A DNA stretch of 64,000 nt from positions 8,773,349 to 8,837,348 of the forward strand of contig NW_006921533.1 in NCBI RefSeq assembly GCF_000340215.1, read 5' to 3'. Under the pieces are notes generated by a model, which saw nothing but the letters and a program-made list of their open reading frames with translations, was not told where the DNA came from and ran no database searches. Source of the stretch: Pseudocercospora fijiensis CIRAD86 (taxonomy: Eukaryota > Ascomycota > Dothideomycetes > Mycosphaerellales > Mycosphaerellaceae). The position numbers and the translations under genes were made by a program. Positions within the stretch are counted from its first letter, which is position 1. Each line of letters begins with the position of its first letter. Positions 22,090 through 35,035 of the stretch are shown piece after piece.

Positions 22090-22410
22090 TATCGCCTTTA
22101 CGTCTATTCTTTACTTAGGCTAAGTTTGACTATATATTAGCGTGTTTCGGCGGACTTTACTTTATAGTATTAACTAAGGCGGCGAACGAAGCATAGTTCC
22201 GACCTTACTATATAAATTAGCTACGTCGCCTAGGAGGACTCTTTTATATATATATTAGTAGAGTAAACCGCTAGTCTACCGGTCTTATCCTAAGCGCTAT
22301 TAACGTACTAATATAGGTCTCTTCTCGGCCGCTAACTCTCTCTACTTTACAATCTACTTCTACTACTAGCGACTTATACTCGTCTATCTATTCCTCTAGC
22401 CGGTAAACTA
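22090..22410 (+). promoter_or_regulatory. repeated promoter/leader, copy P1
   Basis: The block contains AACTAAGGCGGCGAACGAAGC, then a TATA-like CTATATAAATTAGCTACGTCGC about 30 bp later, then AGTAGAGTAAACCGCTAGTCTACCGGTCTTA, a pyrimidine-rich CTACTAC tract and a decayed palindrome (CTAGCCGGTAAACTAGTC). The same order recurs at 23230, 25145 and 40610, each ahead of a plus-strand fossil frame, so it reads as a shared promoter and 5' leader. Confidence 0.65.
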
Positions 22411-22499
22411 GTCTATAGCCCTATACGTATATCCTACGCTACCGTACTATACTACGCTACGACTACCTACTAAGCTCCCTACTACGTCCGATTATCGCT

Positions 22500-22960
22500 A
22501 TAGTAGACTATACCAATAGTGCCGCCGTCGCACTCTTCGAGGCCAAACTCCGTCGTCTCTATATTAATAAAAACTGCTAGCTGTTTTTCTACGCCTACTT
22601 AATTAATAAAGAGATCGAATACTACTGCGGTCGAATGTTAAGCTTCTCTTAGCTCGACCTCGACGGCTATTCCGAAAAGCTCCGCTAACTCCGACTACGT
22701 AAGCTCGCGATCTTCCTAGTTAGTATCGGCTATACTAGATTTTAAAGGGACTACATTCGGTATATTTAGAGATATTAGCCTCGTGTACTAGCGATAGAGC
22801 CGTAGAAGTTAAGGTCGGAATCGTCTCTATATAGCTCCGCTACGATAATTAGCATTTATTTAGTTACTCTATATAGAACTAGGTATAGGGAAGCCTACGT
22901 ACGCCCCTAGGTTACCTATTATACTATACTCTCGATAGCGGATTGATATAGACGTACGTA
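22500..22960 (+). pseudogene. unidentified short fossil gene after promoter copy P1
   Basis: A plus-strand frame of about 120-150 codons with RIP-type stops follows the P1 leader: SAAVALFEAKLRRLYINKN, IEYYCGRMLSFS, LRLRKLAIFLVSIGY. Not recognised. It may be a truncated member of the same gene family as the one behind P2. Confidence 0.35.
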
Positions 22961-23229
22961 GTATTATAGACTATACCGTAGCTTATGCTACTACAGTTCT
23001 ATACTATCTAGCTCTCTATTGCTCTTATTATTATATAATAATTTAATTTATATGTCTACTATCTTATCCTTTCCTATACTATACGTACCGACATCTCCCG
23101 CAATCGTCGACTATTTTGCTAGCTAGTAAAGTCTATCGTCCCTATAGCCGCTATAGTTGCCTTATGTCCTATCTAGCTATACGTATCTACTATTGCCTCC
23201 GCCGGTAGAACGGTCGACTATGCCTTAGG

Positions 23230-23600
23230 TATCTATTAGCTCGGTACGCTAGTCGTTACCCGACTTTATATCCTTTACTTAGATTAAGTTTAATACTATA
23301 CTAGCGTATTTCGGTAGACTTTACCTCTCGGCCTCGACTAGAGCGGCGAACGAAGCGTAATCCCGACTTCGCTATATAAATTCGCTACGTCGCTTAGGAC
23401 GACCTTTTCGTACGCGCCTTAGTAAAGTAAACCGCTAGTCTACCGGTCTTAGCCCGAGCGCCTATACCGCGCTAATTTATATCTCCTTCTACTCCTCGAC
23501 TTCTTTTCTACCTTACTACCTACTTCTACTACTGCCTACTCTACTCGCCTAGTAACTTTTCTGCCTAGTAAATTAGTCTATAGTTATACTACTACTATAT
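23230..23600 (+). promoter_or_regulatory. repeated promoter/leader, copy P2
   Basis: Aligns with P1 over more than 300 bp: GAGCGGCGAACGAAGCG, CTATATAAATTCGCTACGTCGC, AGTAAAGTAAACCGCTAGTCTACCGGTCTTA, CTACTACTGCCTAC, then CTGCCTAGTAAATTAGTCTATAG. It is separated from P1 by about 1.1 kb. Confidence 0.65.
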
Positions 23601-23629
23601 CCGTATATATACTATAACCTATATACGTC

Positions 23630-25140
23630 GTCGCCTCTAATTACTACTATAGTAAAGGTCGCCGACGATAATACCGCAAATAGTACGCTAGGCCGATTCC
23701 GCGTAGATTAATAAGCCGTAGCTATCTTCTATAATCGCTACTACGAATACTTTAATATTATACGTAATTACTTTATCGACCTAGTCTAGTTCGTATCCTA
23801 GGCAAGCGCTCGCCCCTATTATACTACTATACGCCGTAAGCTCGTTAGGACCGTATATAATATATCCTATAGCATTTATTTCTTGTCCTACCTCTACGTA
23901 CGTCCTCCCTTCGATAGTGCCCTACTATAAGTTAGCTACGCTATAGACTACTTTGCCGGCTAGTAAACGGTTAGCGACATCTATTGCCTTTGCTAGCTAG
24001 TAAAGCGGTCTATAGTCGACGAAACTATATACTACCCGACTAACTAGCGTATAGTGCTCGATTATTAGCGAATACGTAGGACTCTATCTAGCGGTACCCT
24101 AAAGTTACTATATCTATTCCTATACTAGAGTATCGCGTCTACTAGCCTATATAACTAGTCGCCCCGTCCTATCGGTTTACGGCAGTCTTATCGCTTATCT
24201 ATATATATATTATCCTATAGTCTTCTAAAGTTAGGTTTACCGTCGATATAGACCTATTCGCCTACGACGCGCTCTATCTACTACTAGGTATATATCGGAT
24301 CCTATACGCTACCCTAGACTATATATCTATATATTAGAGTACCGTCGCCTATAGATTCTTCGAAGACAATCCGAACGTAAAGGCGATTATCTATTACTCT
24401 TATAGCCGCGCTCGCCTAGCTATATTTTATATTACTACTATAACCGATATCTCCGCTATCGCCTAGAAACGCTTATAGAATTAGCCGTCGGCGCCTAGGA
24501 CTTAGCGTCTAGTATACTATCTATATCGTATCGATCCTGCCTACTATTATCTCGAGCTAGACTTGCCCTACCTACTCTCTACTCGTCTATCTACGGCTCT
24601 TATACTAGAGCGTATTTTTAGCGACGACGAGATTAAGCGTATTCGCGGTCGTACCTTTAAACCGCAATCTGCCGAGATATAGTCTATCTAGGCCTAAATA
24701 AAGCACTAATTAATATCCTAGAGGGCTCTACTCGCGCGTCCCGGGCTTTAATATAGTCTCCGCGAGATCGACGTACGAGTTCCTTATTAGCGTACCTCTA
24801 TTCCTCTTAGTAGATAGACGATGCGCTTAGATATTATTAGTCCTATAGTATACTATATCGTATATTACGCGAATAACTATATTTAACTATACTGTCTACG
24901 AATTCCTACGTGCCCTATTCCCTACCTTCGTTCGACTAACCCGCCTTAATACTCGTCTTACGCTATATAATACGCTAGCCTACGGTACTTAGCTACCGAT
25001 AGTATTGCCTACTAGGAAATTATCGCGTTCTCGTAACGCCTCGCCCTCTATTACCCGCTATTTTTTACTAATACTAACCGCAATCCTATATAGCAAAATA
25101 GACGCGCTTGTATTCTATATCTATTAGCCTAGTATACCTT
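23630..25140 (+). pseudogene. unidentified fossil gene after promoter copy P2
   Basis: The first plus-strand exon-like part (23640-23940) is followed by a palindrome pair at 23947-24017. A longer frame then runs from about 24230 to 25140 with RIP-type stops only: TVDIDLFAYDALYLLLGIYR, RLVYYLYRIDPAYYYLELDL, LILERIFSDDEIKRIRGRTF, VPYQRTSIPLSRQTMRLDII. No catalytic motif is recognised. It ends just before promoter copy P3. Confidence 0.45.
23947..24017. repeat. paired palindromic repeat, probably in an intron
   Basis: GACTACTTTGCCGGCTAGTAAACGG and CCTTTGCTAGCTAGTAAAGCGGTC, about 45 bp apart, lie between the two coding-like parts of the fossil gene behind P2. Confidence 0.6.
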
Positions 25141-25144
25141 ATAC

Positions 25145-25515
25145 TACTTTACTTTACCTTATCTCCTACCCTACTTATATTAAGTTTAATCGTATACTAC
25201 CCTGTTTTCGGTAGACTTTACTTCTTAGCCTTAACTAAGGTAGCGAACGAAATACAATCCCGGCCTATCTATATAAATTAGCTACGTCGCTTAGGATAAC
25301 TCTTTTACGTAGCCTTTAGTTAGGTCGACCGCGTTGCTATTTAACGCGTACGCGCCTATAGCCTATACGTTAGTCCGAGCGCCTACGCGCTACCTATTTA
25401 TATTTCTCTTCCTCCGTATCTTCCCTACTTTTCTATCTACTACTGCTACTACTACTTTAACTACTACTACTACTACTTCTACTGTCCGTCGTTATTTTCT
25501 AGCTAGTAAAGTAGT
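25145..25515 (+). promoter_or_regulatory. repeated promoter/leader, copy P3
   Basis: Third copy: AACTAAGGTAGCGAACGAAAT, CTATATAAATTAGCTACGTCGC, a run of CTACTACTGCTACTACTAC, then TTTTCTAGCTAGTAAAGTAGTC. It stands directly ahead of SNF2-like gene B. Confidence 0.65.
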
Positions 25516-26290
25516 CTATAATCGAATTAGTACTACCTAGGCGATACCTAAAAACGTTTCTAAGTTAAATATAGCGGACGACCCCGAAGTGCTAGCTCTA
25601 GGCCCTCTACGTCTATCTAGGCGTCTACCCTCTCCGGTTATTAGTCCTCTTATACCTAGCGACGTATATAAATTCGCGCGCGACGAAAAGGCCTTTCTTA
25701 GTAAGGCTAGGTCGACCCGAGTAGATAACACTTATAACTACTAGCGAACTATACGTATAATAGACGACCTAACGAATGTCCTTTATAAGTAGTATAAGAC
25801 GTACGACGTATATAAGATTAACGATTAGGATCCGGTACTATAGCGAGCCTTCCTACGAGATATTAGTAATAGTATCGATATAACTTTTTCGACTTCGGAT
25901 ACTATTAAACCCGCTAATATAAAATATCTCCCGAGTAAGCGTAAGAGTACTATCTAGGCTAATACTAACTAGCTATAGCTTGCGCCCTAGCCCGATGCCC
26001 CGTTCCCTATTACCGACGCCTAGTATATATTATACGCTAGTATACTCGATACCCTATAGCACTATCGCTCTAGGTATACGGCTACGCCTCTATTATTTAA
26101 CGAAGCCTATACGGCAATAAACATCGACGTTACCGTACTCCTAGATAGCGAGATCGATAAAGTTAGTAAATACCTATACTATATTACGTTTTATAGACTC
26201 TGTCTTACGATATAGTAACTATAGGCTATTATATAGATCGTCGAAATGTAAAAATTACCTATATAGGGCGCTATTCTCGCCGACGATACC

Positions 26291-26305
26291 GGTACTAGTA
26301 AGACT
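26291..26305 (+). other. SNF2 motif I of gene B
   Basis: GGT ACT AGT AAG ACT encodes GTSKT inside GAILADDTGTSKTISIL. The Ser is a likely RIP product of Gly. Confidence 0.75.
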
Positions 26306-26372
26306 ATCTCTATCCTCTACGCCGCTATAGCTTAGTCCGAGTATATCGAAGAATAGCGTATCGTATATTAAG

Positions 26373-26497
26373 GTAAGAAATATTAATCCTAACGTATAGA
26401 TTATTTTGCCGGCCGGTAAATATATATCTAGATATCTATTTGCTAGCCGGTAAAACGGTCTATATATATACTTATCTCTTACTAACTATCGTCGTAG
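26373..26497 (+). other. intron of gene B containing a palindrome pair
   Basis: Starts GTAAGA and ends CTTACTAACTATCGTCGTAG (branch CTAAC, 3' TAG). Inside are TTATTTTGCCGGCCGGTAAA and TTGCTAGCCGGTAAAACGGTC. It sits at the same codon position as intron 43120-43256 of gene C. Confidence 0.75.
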
Positions 26498-28128
26498 CTA
26501 TACTCGACTACGCCTATATAGAGCGAGGTATCGTACTAGACTCTATCTTCGGCTATTACGTCCCGTTCTATAATATACCGACTATTCCCGACGACGACCC
26601 GCGCGACCTACTTATAATAGTAGTCGATACTTTCCTCGACTAGCGATTCGGCGTTAGAAGCCGCTAAACGCTCTAGCGTAGGATACTCGATTACCTAGAG
26701 TGCGAAGCCGACGGCATTTGCCTAGGCTCTCTTAAAGAGGACGTTAACGCGTAGAAGTCGACTATCGCCGAATTACGTACTAAGCTAGATAAGACTTATA
26801 CGACGCCTTACTACTACGCTCCTATTTACTAAATCGGGACCGCCGCGACGATTAATACCTAGCGCGATGCCTATAACCGGTACTTTAGTCCTAATCCTAA
26901 CTATACTCGCTATGTCTACGTCGCTACTCTCGTCGCGCTTAACGGCGAGTCTCGCTATCCCGTCTATATTATCCGGTATTACCTAAATATACCCGACGGC
27001 CTAGGACTTATCGAATATATCGTATCCCTTTCGGACCGCGATCTATAGACTACTCGTACGCTTATTATCTCTACTCGCGAGGCCTTTATTTAAGAGACAC
27101 TTATACCCGGCCTAGCGTACTATAAGCGATATAACCGCCTAGCTTAGTTTTAGGATCGGCTATAGCTATATTAGTAGAAGGACGAATTGTAACTACGGAA
27201 TCTCGAGGTAGTCGATTATCGAATAGAGCGTAGAGACCGTACTAATAATACTATTAGAGAACTCTAGATTGCCCGTAATACTAAATTGTATAATAAGTAT
27301 CGATCCGATAATACGTTTCGTCTCGCTAACTTATACGCCGCGTATCCGTCTATCGTTATATATAACGAGGTATACTACTTCCGAGTATAGTTCTTACTCT
27401 AAACGGACGCTATATAGAATCTCTTTAATAACGCGTATACGGTAGCCGTGTTTGCTATAGCGACTCTATTAGCTACCGATCTTAACGACTTCGCTATACT
27501 TACTCGGTTTCTATTCCGTCGTATCCTTAAACTATAGAACGCCTGAGATCGGACCGACCTTATCTTTAGATTTTCGGACGTTACTAATACTATTATATAC
27601 TATAGCCGTTTCTAACGCGACTATAGCCTCCGATAGAGCGCTATCCCCGAAGACCTACGAATCTATCGTATAGCTCTACTATCTCGCTATATCTATACTA
27701 GCGCTATATACTTTCGCGATATCGTCCTCTAAATACTTAACCCTAAAGCCCTACGTAGGCCCCTCGACGACGACGACTAGATATATCTAACGATATTCGC
27801 CTTTAGCCTCTACGTCCTCCGACGCTCTAAGGGAAACTAACTTAAGATCTACGACTATATTATAACCTTAAGGGACGATATTCCCCTATAGTAAGTCGTT
27901 AACGTCGAGATATAATATACTCCTATTTCCTAGGTAGAATACCGCGCCGCTTACTATCGCTTCGCTAAGCGTATCGATAAGCTAGACCGCGGTATTAAGC
28001 GCCCCTCTACTACGCTAACTTACGAGGCACTATTTCGCTAGCTTAGTCTCCGTACCGCCTATCCCTTCCTCGCCGCTATCGCCGACCGAAGGCTAACCTC
28101 CTCTACGCTAACTTTTTAATCCCTATAA

Positions 28129-28269
28129 GTCTATTACGCCGTAGACTATTTTACCGGCTAGCGAAAACTAGTAGACGTATACGACTATTTCGCTAGCTAG
28201 TAAAGTAGTCTATAGTCTAACCGTCCGCCGCTACTTTCTCGCTAATATAACTCTAGCGCCTTATATTAG
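28129..28269 (+). other. intron of gene B containing a palindrome pair
   Basis: Starts at GTCTATTACG and ends near CTTATATTAG. It contains ACTATTTTACCGGCTAGCGAAAAC and ATTTCGCTAGCTAGTAAAGTAG. The position matches intron 44918-45041 of gene C (shared flank GGACTTCTTCTAG). The 5' GTCTAY site is not canonical. Confidence 0.6.
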
Positions 28270-29356
28270 ATAATAATATAGGACTTCTTCTAGTTCTATA
28301 TAAAGGGCTCTATGCCCCTTCCTACCCTAAGCCGTCGCATAGATCGACTCGTCTATCTAGTCCGCCTATCTCCGAAGTACCTAGCGATACTATAGCTTGT
28401 CTATATATATATTATCTAGCTTTCGTCTAAGGTAGTATTCTAGGTCGAAGAGCTACTTAATTACTAACTCCTCGACCTCGTATTAGAGTTATATTAGATC
28501 CGATATTCTACTATCTATACTAGTATAACGTACGCCGAGCGCGCTACCGCCGAGGATACTTTTAATAATAATCCCCGAACCTAGGCTATTATCCTGTCCT
28601 CGCGTACTAATACGGAGTCTATTAATCTATATTACGGTATATACGTATAGTATATCGTAGATATCGTCGACTTTAGTAAGAAGAACTCGATCGTTAATCG
28701 TTATACTCGCGTAGGATAGACTTACGCTATTACGGTATTCGAATTAAGCCTCGTCGATACTATCGACTCGCGCTACTAGTAGACCTTCTATCTTAATATT
28801 TAGGAGCGGCTTACTATAGTAGTCTTATCGCCCGACCGGCTTATAGATAAAGAGATCTACTATATCTAGTTAGACGAGATCGTACGAGCCTATAGTACTA
28901 CCGGTACGCCCCCTATAACCCGATTCCGTAAATACGCTAATACTAATATTAGATAGCGTATAGCCGACGCCTATATACGTAAGTCCTACGGTATTTGCTA
29001 CTAGATATTAGATACTACGTAGGGCTATATCTCCGACCTAATCCGTAAGAATCTCGTCCTAGTTAAAGCTATCTTTCGCCTATTACTTAGTAGTACGATA
29101 GCGGGAGAAGTCGCTACTATCGTCGACCGCTAGTAGCCTACGCTAAATAACTTCTTTTAGGCCGATAAGCGTAACCTAGACCGTACGGGAGAATGCGACT
29201 ACGAGTATCTTAAGTATACTATAGCGTAATATCTATACTACGACGACGTTACCGAGGATACCCGTCCGATTCGACTTATATAGTACCTTTACTATTTCGC
29301 TACCGAGGCCCTCGCTATAGGTTAATACGACTCTACTATTATTCCTAATTAGTATA

Positions 29357-29447
29357 GTAAGTCGTACTATACGTTATTATCTATTTCGCCGTCTAGTATA
29401 GTAGTTATTACCTCCGTTGCTAGTCGAATTACTAATACCCTTTATAG
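29357..29447 (+). other. intron of gene B
   Basis: GTAAGTCG to CTAATACCCTTTATAG, 91 bp, same place and length as intron 46154-46244 of gene C. The palindrome here is reduced to CGTCTAGTATAGTAGTTATT. Confidence 0.7.
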
Positions 29448-29904
29448 TATATCTTAAGTACGTTTAGTAGCGCACTCCTAACTATAACGCCGATTTTACC
29501 TAGGCTATATAAAACATCGGCTACTACGCTCCTACTCTCGCGTCTCTTATTCGAAAATTTCGGAGTTTTACCGGTTCCTTCGATAATTATAATAATAATA
29601 GTAACTATAGATTACTACTCCCTCCCTCCGAACGCTATCTAACTACGAACCTAACTGTATAGGTATATAGCTATACTTACTAGGTAGTTAGGCCGGCTTT
29701 CCTATTTGCCCTAACTCTAGCGACTCTATCGGAGATACTAGCGCTATAGACGAGCTAACCCTACGCGCTCGTTACTTAACTAAGCGATCTCTTACTCTAC
29801 TAGTCGCTTTGTATTCTCGCCTAGCCGACGATATATTAGCTTATACTAAGCGCGTTAAGCTAGCGGCTAGCGCCTCGTCTATAGTACTAGTCGAGAGTAG
29901 CGAC

Positions 29905-29912
29905 GCCGAGGA
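29905..29912. other. 8-bp target-site duplication, left copy (GCCGAGGA)
   Basis: The same 8 bases follow the element at 39478-39485. An 8-bp duplication is characteristic of hAT transposons. Confidence 0.9.
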
Positions 29913-29932
29913 TAGACCCCGTAGTAGTTCGG
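29913..29932 (+). repeat. hAT left terminal inverted repeat
   Basis: TAGACCCCGTAGTAGTTCGG, exact inverse of 39458-39477. The leading T is probably a RIP-changed C (hAT ends usually start CA). Confidence 0.93.
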
Positions 29933-30049
29933 TTTCCGAACTACCAAACGTATATAGTTTGGTTTCTTAGCGGCGAACTAGCTCCCTAGTTCCGGTTTGG
30001 TTTTTTCGAACTATATAGATTCCTAGTTTAAACTAGAGACTGTATTAGT

Positions 30050-30360
30050 TTTACTATAAGGACACTCTTATTCGACTGCCGGCTACGATTGCCGGCTATA
30101 ATAGTAACTCTATTATATTTACTACGCTCTTTTGCCGTTACTAGGGCGTAGTTGCCGTTGCTAGGGCGTAGTTGCCGTTACTAGGGCGTAGTTTTGCTAT
30201 AAGGACACTCTTATTCGACTGCCGGCTACGATTGCTAGCTATAATAGTTACTAGGTTATATTTACTACGCTTTATTACCGTTGCTAGGGCGTGGTTGCCG
30301 TTGCTAGGGCGTAGTTACCGTTGCTAGGGCGTAGTTGCTATTACCGGGGCGTAGTTGCTA
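30050..30360. repeat. subterminal tandem duplications of the hAT left end
   Basis: GGACACTCTTATTCGACTGCC recurs 143 bp apart (30060 and 30203). Each copy is followed by several ~20-bp units of GCCGTTGCTAGGGCGTAGTT. Subterminal short repeats are usual transposase-binding regions in hAT elements; that role is inferred here. Confidence 0.75.
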
Positions 30361-30828
30361 TAGTTGCGAAAGCTTACCTATATAACGTTACGTAGGCGGT
30401 AACAATTAGGGCTTCGCGATATTCTTACACTTTCAACTTCTTCCTCTATACCTATACTAACAACAACTACTATACGCTACGCCCCCGCCCCTTTCCCTTA
30501 TAATAGTAAGAGAGAAGCGCGCCGCGCGCTAAATAGAAGATAGAACTAAAGACCGCGAGTTTGTTTTGCCTAAGCGTCTAACTAAAAAGCGTAAGACTAA
30601 AGAGGAGTACTCTATAAAGAAGAATTCCGTACGAGACCGCGAGAGAAAGGATAAGATAGATAAGGATAAAAGAGCTAAGGATAAGAGAAGAAAGGCGCGG
30701 AATAAGGCATTCTATCGATAGCTAGCGCCTATAGAAAAAAGTAAAGGTTGGAATAAGAAGACAACCTAAGAGAAGGCTAAGAGGAGGAAAGAATTGCGGC
30801 TAGTTTTCGAGCGTAAAGTTCTAGTAGC

Positions 30829-30935
30829 GTAAGTCAATCTAGCTAGCGGCCGTAGCTAGCAGCTATAGCCGGCAGCCGTAGCCGGCAGCTATAGCCGGTA
30901 TATTTTTCTTTAACACGTTAACTAATAGCATTTAG
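30829..30935 (+). other. transposase intron with GCCGGC repeats
   Basis: GTAAGTCAATC start, TTAACTAATAGCATTTAG end. It holds six TAGCYGGCAGC-type units in about 60 bp. The 3' site could be TAG at 30928 or at 30935. Confidence 0.7.
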
Positions 30936-31416
30936 ACCTATAGCCGCTACCTCTATCGATACGACCGATAGTAACGGAGATGTTTAGATAGCCGAGAATA
31001 ACAATACTAGAGTTTAGAATACCGCGATAGAGCTTAATACTACGAATAAAGGAACTGAAAAAAGCGAGGAGATACTATACGTCGATCTAGTAATAGGTAT
31101 AGTCTTAGGGCCTAACGCTATAGACGATAAGCGCTAGGAGTAGATCGAGTATAGTTAAAGAGACGAGATACTAGTAAAGGGCTAAGGTATAAGTCCTATC
31201 AATCTAGAAAATTATAGTTAAAGCTACTACGAAAAGCTAGTAAGGATTAGAATCGAGACTAGTCGTCTTTATATCCTCGATATAGAGTAGAAGTTTCTTT
31301 ATTAGTATTAGAGCGAAGCCTTTGCGTCTATAAAGGCAAAGTAGCTTGCGATTAATACGATCGGGGCTAGGTATCTAGGGACGGTAGAAGTGTTACTATA
31401 GGAGGAAGGGGTACAG

Positions 31417-31482
31417 GTAATTATTCTATACTCGGCATATATAGCCGGCGTTCGTAGCCGGCAGATACTAACAGTTAAATAG
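31417..31482 (+). other. transposase intron with GCCGGC repeats
   Basis: CAG|GTAATT to ATACTAACAGTTAAATAG, 66 bp, containing TATAGCCGGCGTTCGTAGCCGG. Exon frames join cleanly on both sides. Confidence 0.8.
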
Positions 31483-32812
31483 AAAGCGTTTCTCGAAGGT
31501 AGAGTGCTACTGCTATATAAAATCTTTACTAAGGCAGAGAGGGCTTGTATCCGGAATCTAAGCTGCTAGTAGGATAGGTTAGCGTTAGAATTCTCTAAAT
31601 CTCTATATAAGCCTCCGAAGGATTACCTATTTTAGCGATACGGCTTTATCTCGACTACTCCGTAGGTACCCGAAGAAGCTCGAGCGCTCTTTAAGGTCTT
31701 TACTAAGAAGCGGAAGGAGTTCGAGGATTAGGATTAGTTAATAGAGCTATTAGTTAGTCTTAGGTTTCGTAGTTAGACTCGGCCTAAGCATTTGCTTGTC
31801 GAGTATCTTATACCGAAAGAGGATAGATTAAGACTAAAAACGAGCTTAGATTCGTTAGGTATAGTAGCTCGGTTCCGTTAGTAGGAGAGAGCCGCCGTAT
31901 AGAAGGCAAAATTCAGGTAGTTAGGGTAGCTAGGAAAGAAATTCTAGTAGTTAGGCTAGCTAGGGTAGCTAGGAAAAAAAATCTAGTAGTTAGGTAGCTA
32001 GGAAACAAAAAAAAAAGGTAGCTAGCTATTTACTACCTAGCTATTCCTAACGATACGATACTATAAAAGAAAGGGTGTTTCTCTATAGCTACTAGTATAT
32101 ATCTACTACTCCTAAGTCCTTACCTTACCGTACGAAACCTTAAAACATACCGACCGATATTGTATATATACTAGGCGCTATACTAGGAAGGGTAATAACG
32201 AGACGATAGTCGAAATAGTCTAGTATACGAGCGAGATTGCGACAACGTCGAGAGGAGGTCGTATACTTACCTTCGAGCCTATCGAGTCCTAGACTACGAT
32301 TAGGGCTAGATTTATCCTCTCCGAATCCTAGTAGTAGGAATTCATTATAGGGTACTACTACCTAGTTCTTACCTTTACGGAGTCTAAGTAGAAGGTTATT
32401 CGGAGATATAAGAATATCGAGTATTAACCCGGAAATCTTCGAAAAGGCTAGCTAGGCGTATCTTTAGAAACCCGAGTATATAGAGCAGTTTAATTAATAG
32501 GTCTATAAGATATAGTTCCCTTTATACTTACGTTCGAAGGAGTGTAAACTCCGGAAGTACTCGATACGATAGGGGAGTAAGGAGCGAACGGACACATTCT
32601 AGAAGTTCTTTATAGAGGGGGCATTATACCGTTATACGACTTCTCGACTTAAAGGTTAACTAGTAATTGTCTATAACTTCTACGGTTTAATCTTAAAACA
32701 CCCGAAACTAGGGGATAGGAACTTATCGCCTACGAACTATCTCTATTCTAAACGGTGTCGGGAATCTTAAGGAGAGAGGAGAGTTAATATAGATATAGCG
32801 TTCTAGAAAGAG

Positions 32813-32912
32813 GTATATCTTCTAAAATGCCGGCTACAGCTGCCGGCTATAGCTGCCGGCTATAGATTCCGGCTACCTAAATCAACCGTAGAGATTTAGC
32901 TAATTATTATAG
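32813..32912 (+). other. transposase intron with GCCGGC repeats
   Basis: GTATATC to GCTAATTATTATAG, 100 bp, with four units of GCCGGCTA(C/T)AGCT in a row. Downstream exon begins GCTGCGCTTAAGG. Confidence 0.78.
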
Positions 32913-33377
32913 GCTGCGCTTAAGGAAGCTCTAGGATTAAAGGCTACCGATTTCTCCCCCGAAGACTTTAAGCAACTAGCAAACGAAATGCTAGCTATAA
33001 ACAGTCTTCCGGAAGACTTCTACGAAAGGGAGTCTATATAGAAGACATACCTATGTCTTATAAACTACCCTCCCCTATTTCTTAGCGCGATAACCTAGCG
33101 TATTATGTTCGAAAAGAACAAAGAGGCTACGTTAGACGACATTCGGGAGATCCTCCGTAATACTTGCCGAGTAGCTATTACTATCGATAGCTAGTTAAGC
33201 CGGACTATAAGAGCCTCCTTCCTCTCGATTATGCTATACTTTATTAATTCGGATTAGAAACTCTAGGAACTTATAATCGGATTCCCTAAAATTCTAGGTT
33301 CCTATACTAGTAAGGATATAGCGAAGCTTGTCTATACGGCAATAGACAGGGTTAGCGTAATAACGAAACTAATCTCG

Positions 33378-33410
33378 ATTACTACGGACAACGCTAGTAA
33401 TAATCGAACA
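33378..33410 (+). other. hAT signature ITTDNASNNRT
   Basis: Encodes ITTDNASNN, the catalytic-region signature of hAT transposases with its conserved Asp. Confidence 0.9.
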
Positions 33411-33846
33411 TTGTATAAGGCGTTATATATACAATTCACTCGTATATATCTTTAAAATCACTAATTGTATCGATAGGGTTAAGTACGTAGAGGAGATTAC
33501 AAGGTCTATAATCTAGCTTAATCTTCCGAATATTAAGCTCGCTACGATTCCGGATACGTACGACAATACGTACGATAATAACGATAAAGAGGAGCCTATT
33601 AATAGCCCTAGCCCTATTAAATCGGAGCCGACGTCGTTGCTAGTTGCATCCCTATAGAAGTTTCCCTACCTCGCTTATATAGTTTAAATCGCGATCCGAG
33701 CCCTCTTTAAGACGCTTAAAATTGCACTATTAAACGACGACTAATAGAAGATCCTAGATAAGGATAAAGCAAAGTCGAAAGTCGAGAAACTTATTATAGC
33801 AATAAGACGGGATAAGGTAGAGAGCCTCGCTCTCGTTTTATATAAG

Positions 33847-33915
33847 GTATAACTTTTGTCCGTAGCCGGCACCTATAGCCGGTAACCTAGTATAGTTCTA
33901 ACTCTTTTTCTCTAG
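33847..33915 (+). other. transposase intron with GCCGGC repeats
   Basis: GTATAAC to GTTCTAACTCTTTTTCTCTAG, 69 bp, containing GTAGCCGGCACCTATAGCCGG. Confidence 0.78.
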
Positions 33916-34879
33916 CTTCGTCGTCTAGCAATATATACGAACTCGAGCTTATAGAGATATAACCGATTCGAGGCTATTTAAAAGAACCTAATCGAGCGCC
34001 CTAAAACCGATGCCTAGAATATCGTATAGAATAAGCGATAGCAAAAGCGGCCTCCTTAGCGCCTACTCCGTTTTACCTAAGACGTTAAGACCCGGTTCGA
34101 TTCGACTTTCTATATAGTTACGAGGGGATGTACTTTACGTACCGCTCTCGAGATCTATTAGAGTTCCGAGGGTATTAAGTAGCTCGGCCTTACCGCCGCC
34201 GAATAGCGCTAAGTAGAGTATCTCGTCGATATTAGTAAGCATTACGCGAAGGTTACTACTACGATTAGAAGAACCCGAGGACCGACGATCTACCTTATCT
34301 TTGCGTACTATAACTAGCTCTTTAACGAGCTCGAGGAAACCGTAGCTAAGCTAGCTAAGAAGAGCGTTCCCTAGAAAGTAGCTATAACGAAAGCTATAGA
34401 TACCTCCTATACTAAGTTGTATAAATATTATAGTACTACCTTTAACTCGTTCGGGGATATCTATAGCGTTACGTGCTTACTTAACCCGGTAGAAAAGGAT
34501 ATATACTAGCAGAGGCCGGAATAGAAGGCGGACGAGGTATAGCCGAAGCATTACTAGACTATTCTAGAAAAGATATTCTACGAGCGTCGGAAAGAAACTA
34601 GTCTAAATGCAGCTCCTATAAAGAAAAAGAAGGTTTAGAAGGCTCCGACATTATACCTGTTTCGTAGGTAGGAAGTAGAGGCAGAAGAGGAAGCAACTAC
34701 TAAAGTAAATAAAGAAGAGTTCGATCTCTATCGGCGCGCGAGTAAGTATAAACCCGTAGGCTCGGAAAGAGGGCTAATAATCTCTAGATCTTACCGGTCT
34801 TCTAGACGAATTCGGAGACGATATTCTCGCTATATAGCAGCGGTTAGAGCCTAAGTTTCTAACGATAGCGTCGGTCGCT

Positions 34880-35035
34880 CGGGACGTCCTCGCTATCCCG
34901 AGCGTAGGTATAGGCTATAAGAGGTCTTTTAGTATCGCTCGTTACTAGGGCCGCTTTAATCGAATATACTCGCCTACTACCTTCGAATCTATTATAGTAT
35001 TCCGATACTATCTCCTTTACTAGAATCGCTAAGGC
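34880..35035 (+). other. hAT C-terminal dimerisation domain
   Basis: Reads DVLAIPSVGVGYKRSFSIAR followed by a Pro/Thr-Phe-Glu-Ser helix. The LAIPSxGxGxERxFS block is the best-conserved C-terminal part of hAT transposases. Confidence 0.85.

Noticed and set aside
25334..25540. 68-codon plus-strand ATG frame
   Set aside because: It lies in promoter/leader copy P3 and is driven by a CTACTACT tract (poly-Thr); the same leader in P1, P2 and P4 lacks the frame.
26440..26643. 67-codon plus-strand ATG frame
   Set aside because: It starts inside the palindrome of an intron of gene B and runs into the next exon; it is a by-product of the real gene.
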